Origin: Kamptonema formosum PCC 6407
GTDB lineage: Bacteria; Cyanobacteriota; Cyanobacteriia; Cyanobacteriales; Microcoleaceae
NCBI RefSeq assembly: GCF_000332155.1
Contig: NZ_KB235904.1
Location: 646,846 to 710,845, forward strand
DNA length: 64,000 bases
Direction: 5' to 3'
Shown: one piece after another, positions 27,371 through 36,738 of the stretch
Position numbering within the stretch: the first letter of the stretch is position 1
Layout of the letters: every line of letters starts with the position of its first letter
Made by a program: the position numbers and the translations under genes
Notes under the pieces: model-generated
What the model saw: only the letters and a program-made list of their open reading frames with translations
What the model was told of the DNA's origin: nothing
The model's database searches: none

Positions 27371-28825
27371 TTAATCCGTACTCCCAGTTTGAATCGAATC
27401 CTTAGAAGCCTGCGTCCACTCAGTATGGAAGAACTCACCGCGAGGCTTATCAGTCCGCTCATAAGTGTGAGCGCCGAAATAATCCCGTTGAGCTTGCGTT
27501 AGATTTTGGGGCAAGCGATCGCGCCGATAGCTATCAAAATAGTCTAGCGACGCACTGAAAGCCGGGACAGCAATCCCCAACGTACTCGCAGTAGCCAACA
27601 CCTCCCGCCAAGCTACCTGCCGATCCAAAATTGTCTGCTTAAACTCTGGCGCTAGCAACAAATTCGGCAACTTAGCATCATCATTGAAAGCCTTCTTAAT
27701 CTTATCCAAAAACCCGGCTCGAATAATACAACCGCCTTTCCAAATTCGCGCAATTTCACTCAAAGCCAATTCGTAATTAAACGACTTTGATGCCGCACTT
27801 AACAGCGCCATACCTTGAGCGTAAGAGCAAATCTTCGAGCAATAAAGGGCATCCCGAATCTTACCTACCAACTCCTTCGGATCGCCCTCATATTTAGCAG
27901 AAGGCCCCGATAGTTCGCTAGAAGCTTTAATCCGTTCGTCTTTGTAAGAAGACATAATCCGGGCATTGACAGCAGCAGTAATTGTGGGAATACTTACGCC
28001 CATATCCAAAGCACTAACTACCGTCCAACGACCGGTACCTTTTTGACCCGCTGAGTCCATAATCACTTCAACTAAAGGCTGCTTAGTGTCGGGGTCAGTG
28101 AACTTGAAAATATTAGCAGTAATTTCAATCAAAAATGAGTTAAGTTCGTCAGTAGTGTTCCATTCTGCAAACACTTCGTGCAACTGTTCGCCATTGAGTC
28201 CGGCCACATTTTTGAGCAAGTCGTAGGCTTCAGCAATTAGCTGCATATCGCCATACTCAATGCCATTGTGTACCATTTTTACGTAGTGACCGGCACCGCC
28301 AGGGCCGATGAAAGTCACGCAAGGGCCGTCGTCTACTTGAGCGGCAATTTTGGTCAGAATTGGCTCCAATTTCCCGTAAGCTGTTTGCGTACCTCCCGGC
28401 ATCAAACTAGCACCATTAAGAGCGCCTTCTTCGCCGCCGCTGATGCCCATGCCCACAAATCCCAGTCCTGTTGCTTCTAATTCTTTGGTACGGCGTTCGG
28501 TATCTTCGTAGAGGGAATTGCCGCCGTCAATGATCATGTCTTCCGGGTCTAGCATGGGTTTTAGCTGCTGGATGACGGCATCAACGGGCTTGCCGGCCTG
28601 TACCATGACTAGGATTCTGCGAGGACGTTCTAGAGATTCCACAAATTCTTGAAGAGTCTGGGTGGCGATTATATTCTTGCCTTGGGCGCGTTTAGCCATG
28701 AACTCTTCGGTTTTGGCGTAGGTGCGGTTAAAGACGGATACGGAAAAGCCGCGACTCTCTACATTTAGCGCTAGGTTCTCGCCCATAACGGCTAGACCAA
28801 TTACTCCAAAGTTTTGCTGTGCCAT
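27371..28825 (-). CDS. gnd: 6-phosphogluconate dehydrogenase (decarboxylating)
   Basis: A 484-residue Gnd of normal length. It converts 6-phosphogluconate and NADP+ to ribulose-5-phosphate, CO2 and NADPH in the oxidative pentose phosphate pathway, which is important for dark metabolism in cyanobacteria. The Rossmann N-terminus carries FGVIGLAVMGENLALNVESR. The substrate block is GAGHYVKMVHNGIEYGDMQL, with the catalytic Lys in VKMVHNGIEY, and the C-terminal sugar-binding region contains LTQAQRDYFGAHTYER. Gluconokinase at 1604 supplies its substrate from gluconate. It is monocistronic here. Confidence 0.98.
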   Translation of the reverse strand: MAQQNFGVIGLAVMGENLALNVESRGFSVSVFNRTYAKTEEFMAKRAQGKNIIATQTLQEFVESLERPRRILVMVQAGKPVDAVIQQLKPMLDPEDMIIDGGNSLYEDTERRTKELEATGLGFVGMGISGGEEGALNGASLMPGGTQTAYGKLEPILTKIAAQVDDGPCVTFIGPGGAGHYVKMVHNGIEYGDMQLIAEAYDLLKNVAGLNGEQLHEVFAEWNTTDELNSFLIEITANIFKFTDPDTKQPLVEVIMDSAGQKGTGRWTVVSALDMGVSIPTITAAVNARIMSSYKDERIKASSELSGPSAKYEGDPKELVGKIRDALYCSKICSYAQGMALLSAASKSFNYELALSEIARIWKGGCIIRAGFLDKIKKAFNDDAKLPNLLLAPEFKQTILDRQVAWREVLATASTLGIAVPAFSASLDYFDSYRRDRLPQNLTQAQRDYFGAHTYERTDKPRGEFFHTEWTQASKDSIQTGSTD

Positions 28826-29045
28826 AAATCTTTGTTGACTCTGTTGTTGGTTTTGGGCTTGGATTCAATTTACTTTAATTTTTCTATTTGATACCTGGTT
28901 TTTGATAAAATTGGTAAGGTTTTTTTAAGATTTCCAGCTATACAAAGATATGCAGGATACCATAAAAAGGCAGTTATAAATATTGTGCGGTAACGATAGA
29001 TACAATTAAACGAATAGCTAAGATAAAAGTTAGGAGGCGATAACA

Positions 29046-29468
29046 ATGCAGGAATTACAGCACCTTGCGGCTTGGGTAAAGGAGCGCTACGCTCAGGAGT
29101 ACATTTTGACGTGGTTGCTGAGTCAGCCGGGTCTGTGGTGGTCGGATGGGGAGGTTTACCAGGCGGCGATGCAGAGGTCTGGGAAGTTACTTAAGGAGTA
29201 CGTTCGGAAGAAGCAAGAGGGTGAGGTATTCCAGGGAATTGCAGATAAGTTGGTTCAGGATGAGACTTGGGACGCGGTTGCAGCTAGTTTGGGTAAGATT
29301 TTTGGGGTTTACCAGGAGGAGTTGGTGAAGTTGCAAGACCCCAGTCGTAGGGATGAGGGGTTAAAAAAAACATTGAGTAGTGGGGAGTTGAGGGTGCAGC
29401 CTGCGTCTGTGTTGGAGGTGCAACAGGCTTTGCCAGATCCTTATGCCGATCCTTTGACTAGACGGTGA
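29046..29468 (+). CDS. Hypothetical protein (140 aa)
   Basis: A soluble 140-residue protein with a strong ribosome-binding site (AGGAGG at 29032-29037, eight bases before ATG). The sequence is helical and charged, with Trp-rich N-terminal parts (AAWVKERYAQEYILTWLL, GLWWSDGEVY) and a C-terminal tail of Pro/Asp (LPDPYADPLTRR). I do not recognise the family. Its base composition is G-rich on the coding strand compared with neighbours, which may hint at a different origin. Confidence 0.7.
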   Translation: MQELQHLAAWVKERYAQEYILTWLLSQPGLWWSDGEVYQAAMQRSGKLLKEYVRKKQEGEVFQGIADKLVQDETWDAVAASLGKIFGVYQEELVKLQDPSRRDEGLKKTLSSGELRVQPASVLEVQQALPDPYADPLTRR

Positions 29469-29568
29469 GCGGAATTTGGGGTCGGGCGTATAACCTTATA
29501 GTCAGCAAGGCTTTATCACTTTTGATTCCAAAAGGGTCGGACGTAAACTTCTAGCAACGTAAAACACC

Positions 29569-30207
29569 ATGATTCAAACCATAGCCAAAACAGTCACTTT
29601 TGATGAGTTCATCGCGTGGTATCCAGAGAACTCTGTCCACAAATACGAACTACACAAAGGAGTAATTGTCGAAATGCCAAAACCAACAGGTGAACATTCA
29701 GAACTTGGCGGTTTTCTCAGTTTCGAGTTAACTCTTCTTTGTCGCAGCAATCAACTTCCTTACTTTCTTCCCAAGGAATGCGTAGTCAAGCACCTTAGCG
29801 ATGAATCTGGTTACGAACCAGATGTTATCGTCTTGGATCGGGAAGCTGTCGCCGCCAACGAGCCGCGTTGGTCAAAGGAATCCGTCATTACAATGGGTTC
29901 GTCAATTCGTCTGATTATAGAAATAGTCAGCACCAATTGGCGTGATGACTATTTCACAAAAGCTAGGGATTATGAAGAATCTGGGATTCCTGAATACTGG
30001 ATTGTTGACTACCGGGGTTTAGGTGGCAGGCAGTTTATCGGCAACCCAAAACAACCTACCCTCTCCGTTTGCCAACTGGTTGACGGTGAGTATCAGGTCA
30101 AACAGTTTAGAGGCGATGACCGGATTGAGTCGCTGGCTTTTCCAGACTTGCAACTGACGGCCGAGCAGATTTTTCGAGCCGGTTTGCCTCCAGGTGAGTC
30201 GAACTAG
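29569..30207 (+). CDS. Uma2 family (DUF820) putative nuclease
   Basis: A 212-residue Uma2 protein. The PD-(D/E)XK-like core is visible as YEPDVIVLDRE (Asp), LIIEIVSTNWRDDYFTKARD (Glu and Lys) and IPEYWIVDYRG. The N-terminal MTVDEF-like segment is represented by VTFDEFIAWYPENSVHKYEL. It is shorter than the copy at 10670 and has no coiled-coil tail. Uma2 genes are highly repeated in cyanobacterial genomes; their DNA target, if any, is unknown. It sits in an accessory patch with toxin-antitoxin genes. Confidence 0.85.
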   Translation: MIQTIAKTVTFDEFIAWYPENSVHKYELHKGVIVEMPKPTGEHSELGGFLSFELTLLCRSNQLPYFLPKECVVKHLSDESGYEPDVIVLDREAVAANEPRWSKESVITMGSSIRLIIEIVSTNWRDDYFTKARDYEESGIPEYWIVDYRGLGGRQFIGNPKQPTLSVCQLVDGEYQVKQFRGDDRIESLAFPDLQLTAEQIFRAGLPPGESN

Positions 30208-30294
30208 AAGAGTTTACTCTTCTGTGGATCGCATTGCTGAGACACATTAAAATTAGTACAATAAAAGGTCTTAGTAACTAAACATTAAAGGCTT

Positions 30295-30513
30295 ATGTCT
30301 AAGAATTTTCCCACGATTAGCACTTCGAGTGAAATCATGGGTGGGACTCCTGTTTTTATGGGCACTAGGGTTCCTGTGGAAACACTTTTTGACTATGTAG
30401 AAGCGGGAGAATCAATTGATGATTTTTTAGAGGGATTTCCCACTGTCACCAGGGAACAAGTAATTGCACTGTTGGAAGAGGCTAGAAAGCAATTAATTGG
30501 CTTGGTGGCGTAG
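30295..30513 (+). CDS. DUF433 antitoxin-type protein
   Basis: A 72-residue DUF433 protein with the family core GTPVFMGTRVPVETLFDYVE followed by ESIDDFLEGFPTVTREQVIA, a small helix-turn-helix-like fold. In many bacteria it is paired with a DUF5615 PIN-like protein, as here: the next ATG is two bases past its stop. By family context it is the antitoxin and may also bind the operator. Confidence 0.85.
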   Translation: MSKNFPTISTSSEIMGGTPVFMGTRVPVETLFDYVEAGESIDDFLEGFPTVTREQVIALLEEARKQLIGLVA

Positions 30514-30514
30514 G

Positions 30515-30835
30515 ATGAAGATTCTCTTAGATGAGTGTATAGATCGCAGGTTGGCAAAAGAGTTTGTTGGCTGCGATATAAAAACAGTTCCACAGATGGG
30601 ATGGGCAGGTATTAAAAATGGTCAACTGCTTGCTTTAGCAGAGGCAGAATTTGATATTTTTATCACTGTCGATCGTAATTTGTCATTTCAGCAAAATTTA
30701 CCACAGTTTAATATTGCTGTAGTTGTTTTGGAGGTATCCTCTAACCGCTTGGCAGATATGAAGCCAGTGGTGCCAAATGTTCTGGCTATTCTAGCTACAG
30801 TCACTAAAGGTAAAGCTACGGTTGTTAGTGAGTAG
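30515..30835 (+). CDS. DUF5615 PIN-like toxin
   Basis: A 106-residue PIN-like protein. It has the starting strand MKILLDECIDRRLAKEF, whose Asp/Glu are the first acidic residues of the active site, and the later ITVDRNLSFQQNL, which supplies another Asp. This matches DUF5615, the presumed RNase toxin partner of DUF433. The ATG at 30515 is chosen because the family begins MKILLDE; the in-frame extension to 30497 overlaps the upstream gene. The system appears intact. Confidence 0.85.
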   Translation: MKILLDECIDRRLAKEFVGCDIKTVPQMGWAGIKNGQLLALAEAEFDIFITVDRNLSFQQNLPQFNIAVVVLEVSSNRLADMKPVVPNVLAILATVTKGKATVVSE

Positions 30836-30882
30836 TAGGAGCGCATGAATGTATTTTTTTTCAGTTGCTTGATTAGCCCTCA

Positions 30883-31062
30883 TTAAACAACTTCTTCGAG
30901 AGATAAATATCCATCAACAGAAATGTTTGCACTTGCTAGTTCAACAGATGTTACACGCCAGCGATTGTTTTTTACTTTAATAATATCACCAGCTATAGGA
31001 CGAATCCGCGTATGCCACCGATAGTAAGATATCTCTTTTGTTGTATCATCTTTTTTTAGCAT
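30883..31062 (-). CDS. Small hypothetical protein (59 aa), downstream partner of 31046-31534
   Basis: A 59-residue frame from the ATG at 31062 to the TAA at 30883. It reads MLKKDDTTKEISYYRWHTRI, then PIAGDIIKVKNNRWRVTSVE and a short acidic tail, with the look of a small beta-rich domain. Its start lies inside the last codons of the upstream gene, a 17-base overlap that implies coupling. No family is recognised. Confidence 0.55.
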   Translation of the reverse strand: MLKKDDTTKEISYYRWHTRIRPIAGDIIKVKNNRWRVTSVELASANISVDGYLSLEEVV

Positions 31063-31534
31063 ATAGATATTTATCTTTTAATTCCCATGCAAAATATTGT
31101 AAATCATTACCACGCCGCGCAAAATCTTCCCACTTATAGACTGCATTGTTATTCAACGATTCAACTGAAAAAGAAGCATCCATCAATTGTGGAACTACAT
31201 CATCACGAATACTAATTGTTGCTGATAAAAAATTTCCGTCTTTGGTGCCCGTGTTACTATTAAAGTCAGTTGGTAGGACAACTTTAGAAACTTGCACTTG
31301 CCAACCTGCAAACTGTAAGGTGTCACCAACACGAGGGATTATAGGCAACCATACATACCACGAACCCTCACCTATTTTATTGCTCTCAATTGCACGATCA
31401 CCCCTCAGCATAATATCTAAGCTATTAACAAAAATATCAGAATACTTAACAGATAAATTATCACTGGACTTAAGTCTGACACCTTCATTATCAGGATACT
31501 TTTCGATCTCGCACAAATACCACTGTGTTTGCAT
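31046..31534 (-). CDS. Hypothetical protein (162 aa), first gene of a two-gene cassette
   Basis: A 162-residue soluble protein of unknown family. It looks beta-rich, with several Trp and Gly (EGSWYVWLPIIPRVGDTLQF, AGWQVQVSKVVLPTDF). The phrase PRVGDTLQFAGWQVQVSKV resembles PIAGDIIKVKNNRWRVTSV in its downstream partner, so the two proteins may share a small fold (an inference from pattern). No signal peptide or membrane segment is present. The cassette is convergent with the toxin-antitoxin pair. Confidence 0.6.
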   Translation of the reverse strand: MQTQWYLCEIEKYPDNEGVRLKSSDNLSVKYSDIFVNSLDIMLRGDRAIESNKIGEGSWYVWLPIIPRVGDTLQFAGWQVQVSKVVLPTDFNSNTGTKDGNFLSATISIRDDVVPQLMDASFSVESLNNNAVYKWEDFARRGNDLQYFAWELKDKYLYAKKR

Positions 31535-31628
31535 TATGATAACTCCTAATTTGATACTTACAATATTTTACCTCAATATCACGACAAGCGCATCTCAAAT
31601 ACTATGTTAAATTAGTCAACGCGATACG

Positions 31629-31707
31629 CAAAAAAACCCGGTTTCTTTGAACAATCCCGGCTATCCGAGAGATATTGACACAGAAACCGGGTTTTTGACC
31701 CCGCGTG
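31629..31707. repeat. ACCCGGTTTCT palindromic element, copy 2
   Basis: Arms AAAAAACCCGGTTTCT and AGAAACCGGGTTTTT with about 40 bases between, including TATCCGAGAGATATT, which it shares with copy 1. It sits 17 bases past the hisA stop codon, so it could also end that transcript. Confidence 0.85.
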
Positions 31708-31724
31708 GGTAACTCCTCACCAAT

Positions 31725-32498
31725 TCAAGCAAAACTTGAAGAACCCAAATCCGGGGGTACATCTTGCCAACGTCCTTGGCCGACAGCCCGAATTGCCTCT
31801 TTAAGTGAGATATCACCTGTATAAATGGCCCGGCCAACGATCGCGCCTGTCACTCCCAAAGGTTCCAAAGCCAACAAACTCAGCAAATCTGCGATCGAAC
31901 TCACGCCGCCAGATGCGATTACAGGAATAGCCACAGCATTTGCGAGTTCTCGTAAAGCCTCTAAGTTCGGGCCAGAGAGAGTTCCATCCCGTTGAATATC
32001 CGTGTAAATAATCTCCGCTGCACCGAGTTGAGCCATTTGGTGCGCGAGATCCGTTGCTAAAACTTCCGAGGTTTCTAACCAGCCTCTAGTCGCAACTTTA
32101 CCGTTTCTCGCATCAATTCCCACCAGAATTTGACCGGGAAATTCGCCGCACAATTCGGCAACTAATTGCGGCTTTTCAACTGCTACAGTCCCCAAGATAG
32201 CCCGTTTAACGCCTAAATTGATGAGGGTGGAAACTGAAGCGCGATCGCGCAAACCGCCACCGACTTGACAAGGCACATCCACTGCTTTGACAATGGCTTC
32301 AATTGCCTTTTGATTGACGGCATGACCTACTTTCGCGCCGTCGAGATCTACTAAGTGCAATAGCGTCGCGCCTTCATCTACCCACTGTCTAGCCACTTCA
32401 ACGGGGTTCTCATTAAAGGTTTGCGATCGCGCATAATCTCCCTGATAGAGTCTGACGCACCGACCTTCTAATAAATCAATAGCTGGAATTACATTCAT
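31725..32498 (-). CDS. hisA: ProFAR isomerase
   Basis: A 257-residue HisA, a TIM-barrel enzyme that isomerises ProFAR to PRFAR in histidine synthesis. The start at 32498 gives the canonical [20 protein letters not shown], with the catalytic Asp8. The second catalytic Asp is in [14 protein letters not shown], and the phosphate-binding loops are GGLRDRASV and [12 protein letters not shown] longer frame to 32642 adds unrelated basic sequence. It is monocistronic, not with other his genes. Confidence 0.95.
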   Translation of the reverse strand: MNVIPAIDLLEGRCVRLYQGDYARSQTFNENPVEVARQWVDEGATLLHLVDLDGAKVGHAVNQKAIEAIVKAVDVPCQVGGGLRDRASVSTLINLGVKRAILGTVAVEKPQLVAELCGEFPGQILVGIDARNGKVATRGWLETSEVLATDLAHQMAQLGAAEIIYTDIQRDGTLSGPNLEALRELANAVAIPVIASGGVSSIADLLSLLALEPLGVTGAIVGRAIYTGDISLKEAIRAVGQGRWQDVPPDLGSSSFA

Positions 32499-32666
32499 TA
32501 TCTTTCGTAGTAGCGACTTTAGCCGCTTTTTTATAGGTTTGATAATGACTAAAGTCATCAATACAAAGTATGTTACCAGATGTTCGTTCATAGTATCAAC
32601 TTTAGTCACTTCCTTGCGATTGCAAATCATCATTAAAGACATTACTACAAATGATGATTCCAGATT

Positions 32667-33860
32667 TCAAACCGATGGTCGTTGGATTTTTGTAGGAAAC
32701 ATCTGTCGAAAGGCTGAATTGCGTTGATCTGGTGTTTCTTTTGCCCAACTAGACAAACTTTCATAGAAGAAGAAAGACACCCCAGCTAATCCGCGCTTAC
32801 GCACTTCTTGAACCTGATCTTGAATTTGTTTAAGCGGGATAGAGTTATTTTTCAATCCTGTTAAAATTCCAATCCCCACAGGAATATGACCTTTAGCCAG
32901 CTTAACTTCTTCTCGCTCTAATTCAGCCACAAAACGGGGTAAATCGTTCCGGTAAACTTGAATGATAATTTCTTCGATGAAACCGCGCCTTTCCCAAGTA
33001 AACCAGTCCTGTAAATGAGCAGGTAAGGCAAAGTGTAAAGGGTTAGGAGAAAGGGACATAATACATTTAGGTTTGCGGAATTTTACAGCCCGGAAAATTC
33101 GCCCCATGAAATCATTGATTTTATCAGCCCGCCAACGCCCCCAGAAAGTTTCTCGGAAGTCATCAGAGGGAGATTGACCATTAACTTCTTTTTTGTACAT
33201 TGCCACTGTTAAATTATCATAGCCAAATTCAGCAGGCAATCCAAAATGGTCATCAAATTGTATCCCATCTATGTTATATTTAACCACAATCTCGATAATT
33301 AAATCTAGGATGAATTTCTGTACTTGAGGGTGAAAAGGATTCAGCCAAACGCGGTCATCTTTGCCTTCTTTCCAAATAGTTGTACCGTCGCGACGTTTAG
33401 TCAGCCAGTCGGGGTGTTTTTTAGCTAATTCTGAATCAGCGGGAGCCATAAAACCAAATTCAAACCAAGGAATAACAGCCAATCCTTTTTTATGTGCTTC
33501 CTCGACGATTTCTTTCAGTACATCTCGTCCTTTTAATCCTGGTGTTGGTTCCATAGCTATACCCATTGCTCCTTTAGCTATAGCACTGGGATAAAGGGTA
33601 TAACCGCCTTGCCAAACGGTAGGATAAACTGTATTAAAGTTGAGTTGAGCTAGGCGATCGATGGCTGTAGTTACATTTTTTTTAGAATATAAAACCTCGC
33701 TATCAATGTTAGTGAGCCAAACACCGCGTAATTCAGTTCTTGGCAATTTAGGCGGCGTTTGACCATAAACTAATGGGGTAGCGATCGCGATCGTCGCCGC
33801 TGTCATTGCAAAGGTAATTATTAAAGCAATAATCCGCTGCCATCTGTACAGTTTGAACAT
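32667..33860 (-). CDS. Exported GHL10-type glycoside hydrolase-like protein (DUF187)
   Basis: A 397-residue exported protein. A signal peptide occupies about residues 1-33 (hydrophobic core ALIITFAMTAATIAIATPL, end VYGQ). The GHL10 TIM-barrel follows, with LRGVWLTNIDSEVLYSK, FNTVYPTVWQGGYTLYPS, WFEFGFMAP and GIQFDDHFGLP, the last containing likely catalytic acids. Relatives in this family hydrolyse peptidoglycan glycan strands, so a periplasmic cell-wall role is likely. The ATG at 33860 is chosen because it gives the signal peptide. Confidence 0.85.
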   Translation of the reverse strand: MFKLYRWQRIIALIITFAMTAATIAIATPLVYGQTPPKLPRTELRGVWLTNIDSEVLYSKKNVTTAIDRLAQLNFNTVYPTVWQGGYTLYPSAIAKGAMGIAMEPTPGLKGRDVLKEIVEEAHKKGLAVIPWFEFGFMAPADSELAKKHPDWLTKRRDGTTIWKEGKDDRVWLNPFHPQVQKFILDLIIEIVVKYNIDGIQFDDHFGLPAEFGYDNLTVAMYKKEVNGQSPSDDFRETFWGRWRADKINDFMGRIFRAVKFRKPKCIMSLSPNPLHFALPAHLQDWFTWERRGFIEEIIIQVYRNDLPRFVAELEREEVKLAKGHIPVGIGILTGLKNNSIPLKQIQDQVQEVRKRGLAGVSFFFYESLSSWAKETPDQRNSAFRQMFPTKIQRPSV

Positions 33861-33908
33861 GGTTTTTATTCCGTTTTGTTTTAAATTACCATCAAAGTTT
33901 AGCCTTTG

Positions 33909-34020
33909 CAACCGCCAAGGCGGTTACGATACTCCGATGCTCAGATGCTCAGGGAAGAAGGGAATAGAATCAGCAAGTTTCAGCAAATCAGAACATCCTA
34001 ACTGCCAAGAAGGTTGCTAT
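33909..34020. repeat. Dispersed element with GCAACCGCC...GGTTGCTATA ends
   Basis: It runs from GCAACCGCCAAGGCGGTTACGAT through GATGCTCAGGGAAGAAGGGA, AGAATCAGCAAG and CATCCTAACTG to GGTTGCTATA. The copy at 54178-54300 is very similar, and 12620-12682 is a half copy. The ends are inverted (GCAACC and GGTTGC). Confidence 0.75.
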
Positions 34021-34021
34021 A

Positions 34022-34132
34022 TCAGGATTTACGCACCCAACCAAAGAAACCGGGTTTTTTTACGAAAATACTTCGCCCTTATCCACAGATTCTCTCAAAA
34101 ACCCGGTTTCTAGAACCATGAGCGTACATCCT
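34022..34132. repeat. ACCCGGTTTCT palindromic element, copy 3
   Basis: Inner arms AGAAACCGGGTTTTTT and AAAAACCCGGTTTCT, outer arms CAGGATTTACGCA and TGAGCGTACATCCT. The interior TACGAAAATACTTCG matches copy 4 at 36784-36893. It is followed by a CTAGCCC-type tract (34133-34219) ending CCTAGCTATA. Confidence 0.85.
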
Positions 34133-34241
34133 ATATTAAGCTACTGAAACCCACTTATTCTCTTCCCTATTCCCCTATTCCCCTAGCCGTGAGCATCGTA
34201 GCCCCTAGTCCCTAGCTATAAATCTGCCCTTACTACAATTG

Positions 34242-35660
34242 TTAAGAATAACCTTGCAATTTCATCACTCGCCGATAGCGTGATTCAATCTCGCTAACCG
34301 TTTGAGATTGGCGATCGCCACTCCATTCGCTTTGCTCAAATAACTGCTTCCTTAACTCATCAACATTTATCGTTTTTACCTGACCTTCAGATACAATTTG
34401 TTTGCCATTCACCCAAACACTATCGACTGCTTGAGTTGGGCGACCCAGTATTAATAATCCAATCGGATCGGTACGCGGCAATAATGACAAATTGGTAAGA
34501 TCGTAAAGTACAAAATCCGCCTTTTTTCCGACAGTTAGAGAACCAATTTCATCGCCCATATTTAAACCTTTAGCGCCTCCGATTGATGCTATCTCTACAG
34601 ACTGACGCGGTGTAATCCAGTGACGGTAATCTAAATCTGTGATATTGTGCAAAATTGAGCCAATTTTAATCGCTTCCAGCAAATCCTGAGAGTCATTACT
34701 AGCTGAACCGTCACAGCCAAAAGATATATTTACTCCAGCTTGACGATATTTAATCAGCGGTGCAATGCCGCTACCTAATCGTAAATTGCTAAGAGGATTG
34801 TGGACAACAGTTGACTGAGTTTCTGCCATAATAGTAATATCAGCATCATCCAGCCAAACGCAATGAGCCAAAGAAGTTCTGGCACTGAGAAAACCGATTT
34901 CTTTCAGATGTTCAACGGCGCTACCACCGTATTTTTCTTGAGCTAATTGTTGTTGAGCACGGGTTTCTAATAGATGAGCGTGGCGGCAAAGATTGTGGCG
35001 ATCGCTCAATTCTACACAGCCTTCAAACAAGGCATCAGAACACATTTGCATCCCCGTCGGTGCTAACATGATATTCACGCCTTCTTCAGGTCGATGAAAC
35101 CGAGCGATCGCCTCTTTCATCAACTCTAAAGTTGCCCCTGTCGATCGAATGTAGGGTGCATGATCCATGTCAGCGCCACCAGAAGGCATACCCGCCGTCA
35201 GGGATTCATCTTGAATCAGGGGGCCAATGAAAGCGCGAATGCCAATTTCACGGTAAGCGCGATCGGCAGCAGCGATCGCTTCCAACTCTTGTCCCGGAAT
35301 CAAAACCAAATGATCGACAACAGTTGTACCGCCTGATAGCAGCGTCTCCACCGCTGTACCCAAGGCACTCAGGTAAACTTTCTGGGCATCGAGAGGGGTA
35401 AAATCGTATAGTTCCGCGATCCACAACTCTAACGGCAGAGGCGGAATGATCCCACGCTGCCACATTTCCGAAGAATGGGTATGTGCATTGACAAAACCGG
35501 GCAGTAGCAACTTATTTCTACCATCGATCGCAGTCGTACCCTCCGCAAGAGTTGCCGTTTGATTCGCGATCGCCGTGATGCGATCGCCCTCCACCTGCAC
35601 GTTAGCGGTTTGATAACCGCCTTCAACCGCAATTAAAACATTCTCAATTGTAAAACTCAC
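34242..35660 (-). CDS. Metal-dependent amidohydrolase (chlorohydrolase/deaminase type)
   Basis: A 472-residue amidohydrolase of the AtzA/TrzN/MtaD branch. Metal ligands are visible: HTH (residues 60-62), a His in CRHAHLLETRA, a His in SLAHCVWLDDAD, and Asp in FGCDGSASNDSQD. Such enzymes deaminate or dechlorinate purine-, pyrimidine- or triazine-like rings, or S-adenosylhomocysteine-type compounds. The substrate cannot be named from sequence. A divergent cysteine hydrolase and a cupin lie next to it, suggesting a small nitrogen-compound catabolic neighbourhood. Confidence 0.85.
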   Translation of the reverse strand: MSFTIENVLIAVEGGYQTANVQVEGDRITAIANQTATLAEGTTAIDGRNKLLLPGFVNAHTHSSEMWQRGIIPPLPLELWIAELYDFTPLDAQKVYLSALGTAVETLLSGGTTVVDHLVLIPGQELEAIAAADRAYREIGIRAFIGPLIQDESLTAGMPSGGADMDHAPYIRSTGATLELMKEAIARFHRPEEGVNIMLAPTGMQMCSDALFEGCVELSDRHNLCRHAHLLETRAQQQLAQEKYGGSAVEHLKEIGFLSARTSLAHCVWLDDADITIMAETQSTVVHNPLSNLRLGSGIAPLIKYRQAGVNISFGCDGSASNDSQDLLEAIKIGSILHNITDLDYRHWITPRQSVEIASIGGAKGLNMGDEIGSLTVGKKADFVLYDLTNLSLLPRTDPIGLLILGRPTQAVDSVWVNGKQIVSEGQVKTINVDELRKQLFEQSEWSGDRQSQTVSEIESRYRRVMKLQGYS

Positions 35661-35955
35661 AGATTAACCCTTCTACAGCACTTAGATCAATTATTATTTA
35701 ATTTTGAGTTGATTCTTAAAAAAGTGTTAGTGAATACCTATTCTTACTCTAAAAATGGGCTAATACAAGTTAGTCACGACTTACGCATCCTCTATCATTT
35801 TTTGTCAAAAGCGAGTCAAGCGCAGCGCAGTTGCGAGGGTACGAAGCAAGCCCGAAGCTTTTCTCTTACCCCGATACTGTCGTTACAATGCGTAATTCCT
35901 GTTGGTGAGAAAAAATTGCGTTCAACCATGAAATAATTATCTCAACAGAAACAAC

Positions 35956-36738
35956 ATGAATCTCTCATCTCTCCGTACCTTGGGAATACCGCCGAATGCC
36001 TGGGCAGTTGATGCAAAAATTGCCGATATTACCCGCCCTCCCCTCCCACCTCAACCTATCACCCTAGAAACAGAAACCAAAACCCTGCGCCTAGATTTAG
36101 CAAAAGCTGCCATTTTAGTGATAGATATGCAGAATGACTTCTGTCACCCCGATGGTTGGTTAGCACATATTGGCGTAGATATAACACCAGCCCGCAGGCC
36201 AATTAATCCACTAAAAATATTATTACCGACATTGCGATCGCAGTCAATTCCTATTATTTGGTTAAACTGGGGAAACCGCCCCGACTTGCTAAATATTAGT
36301 GCCGGATTGCATCATGTTTATAAACCCACAGGTGAAGGTATTGGCTTAGGCGATCCGCTGCCTAAAAATGGCAATCCCGTACTCAGGGCAGGAAGTTGGG
36401 CCGCCGCAGTTGTGGATGAATTAGAACAGAAACCGGAGGATATTCTTATTGATAAATATCGAATGAGCGGTTTTTGGGATACTGCTTTAGATAGTATATT
36501 ACGAAACTTAGGTAAAACTACAATTTTCTTTGGAGGAGTAAACGCCGATCAATGCGTAATGGCCACACTACAAGATGCCAACTTTCTTGGCTATGATTGC
36601 ATATTAGTTAAAGATTGTACGGCTACTACATCTCCAGAGTATTGTTGGCAAGCCACCCTTTACAACGTTAAACAATGTTTTGGCTTTGTGTGCGATTCTC
36701 AAGCTATATTAAAAGCAATTAATTTTGTTAACTGTTAA
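35956..36738 (+). CDS. Cysteine hydrolase (isochorismatase-like)
   Basis: A 260-residue isochorismatase-fold hydrolase. The catalytic triad is visible as Asp57 (VIDMQNDF), Lys167 (DILIDKYRMSGF) and Cys200 (GGVNADQCVMATLQDA). The family includes biuret, ureidoacrylate and nicotinamide amidohydrolases, which release ammonia from amides. The substrate is unknown, but the amidohydrolase encoded on the opposite strand 295 bases away makes a role in degrading a nitrogen-rich compound plausible. The C-terminus reads FVNC, after which the TTAACTG tandem repeat begins within the stop region. Confidence 0.85.
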   Translation: MNLSSLRTLGIPPNAWAVDAKIADITRPPLPPQPITLETETKTLRLDLAKAAILVIDMQNDFCHPDGWLAHIGVDITPARRPINPLKILLPTLRSQSIPIIWLNWGNRPDLLNISAGLHHVYKPTGEGIGLGDPLPKNGNPVLRAGSWAAAVVDELEQKPEDILIDKYRMSGFWDTALDSILRNLGKTTIFFGGVNADQCVMATLQDANFLGYDCILVKDCTATTSPEYCWQATLYNVKQCFGFVCDSQAILKAINFVNC

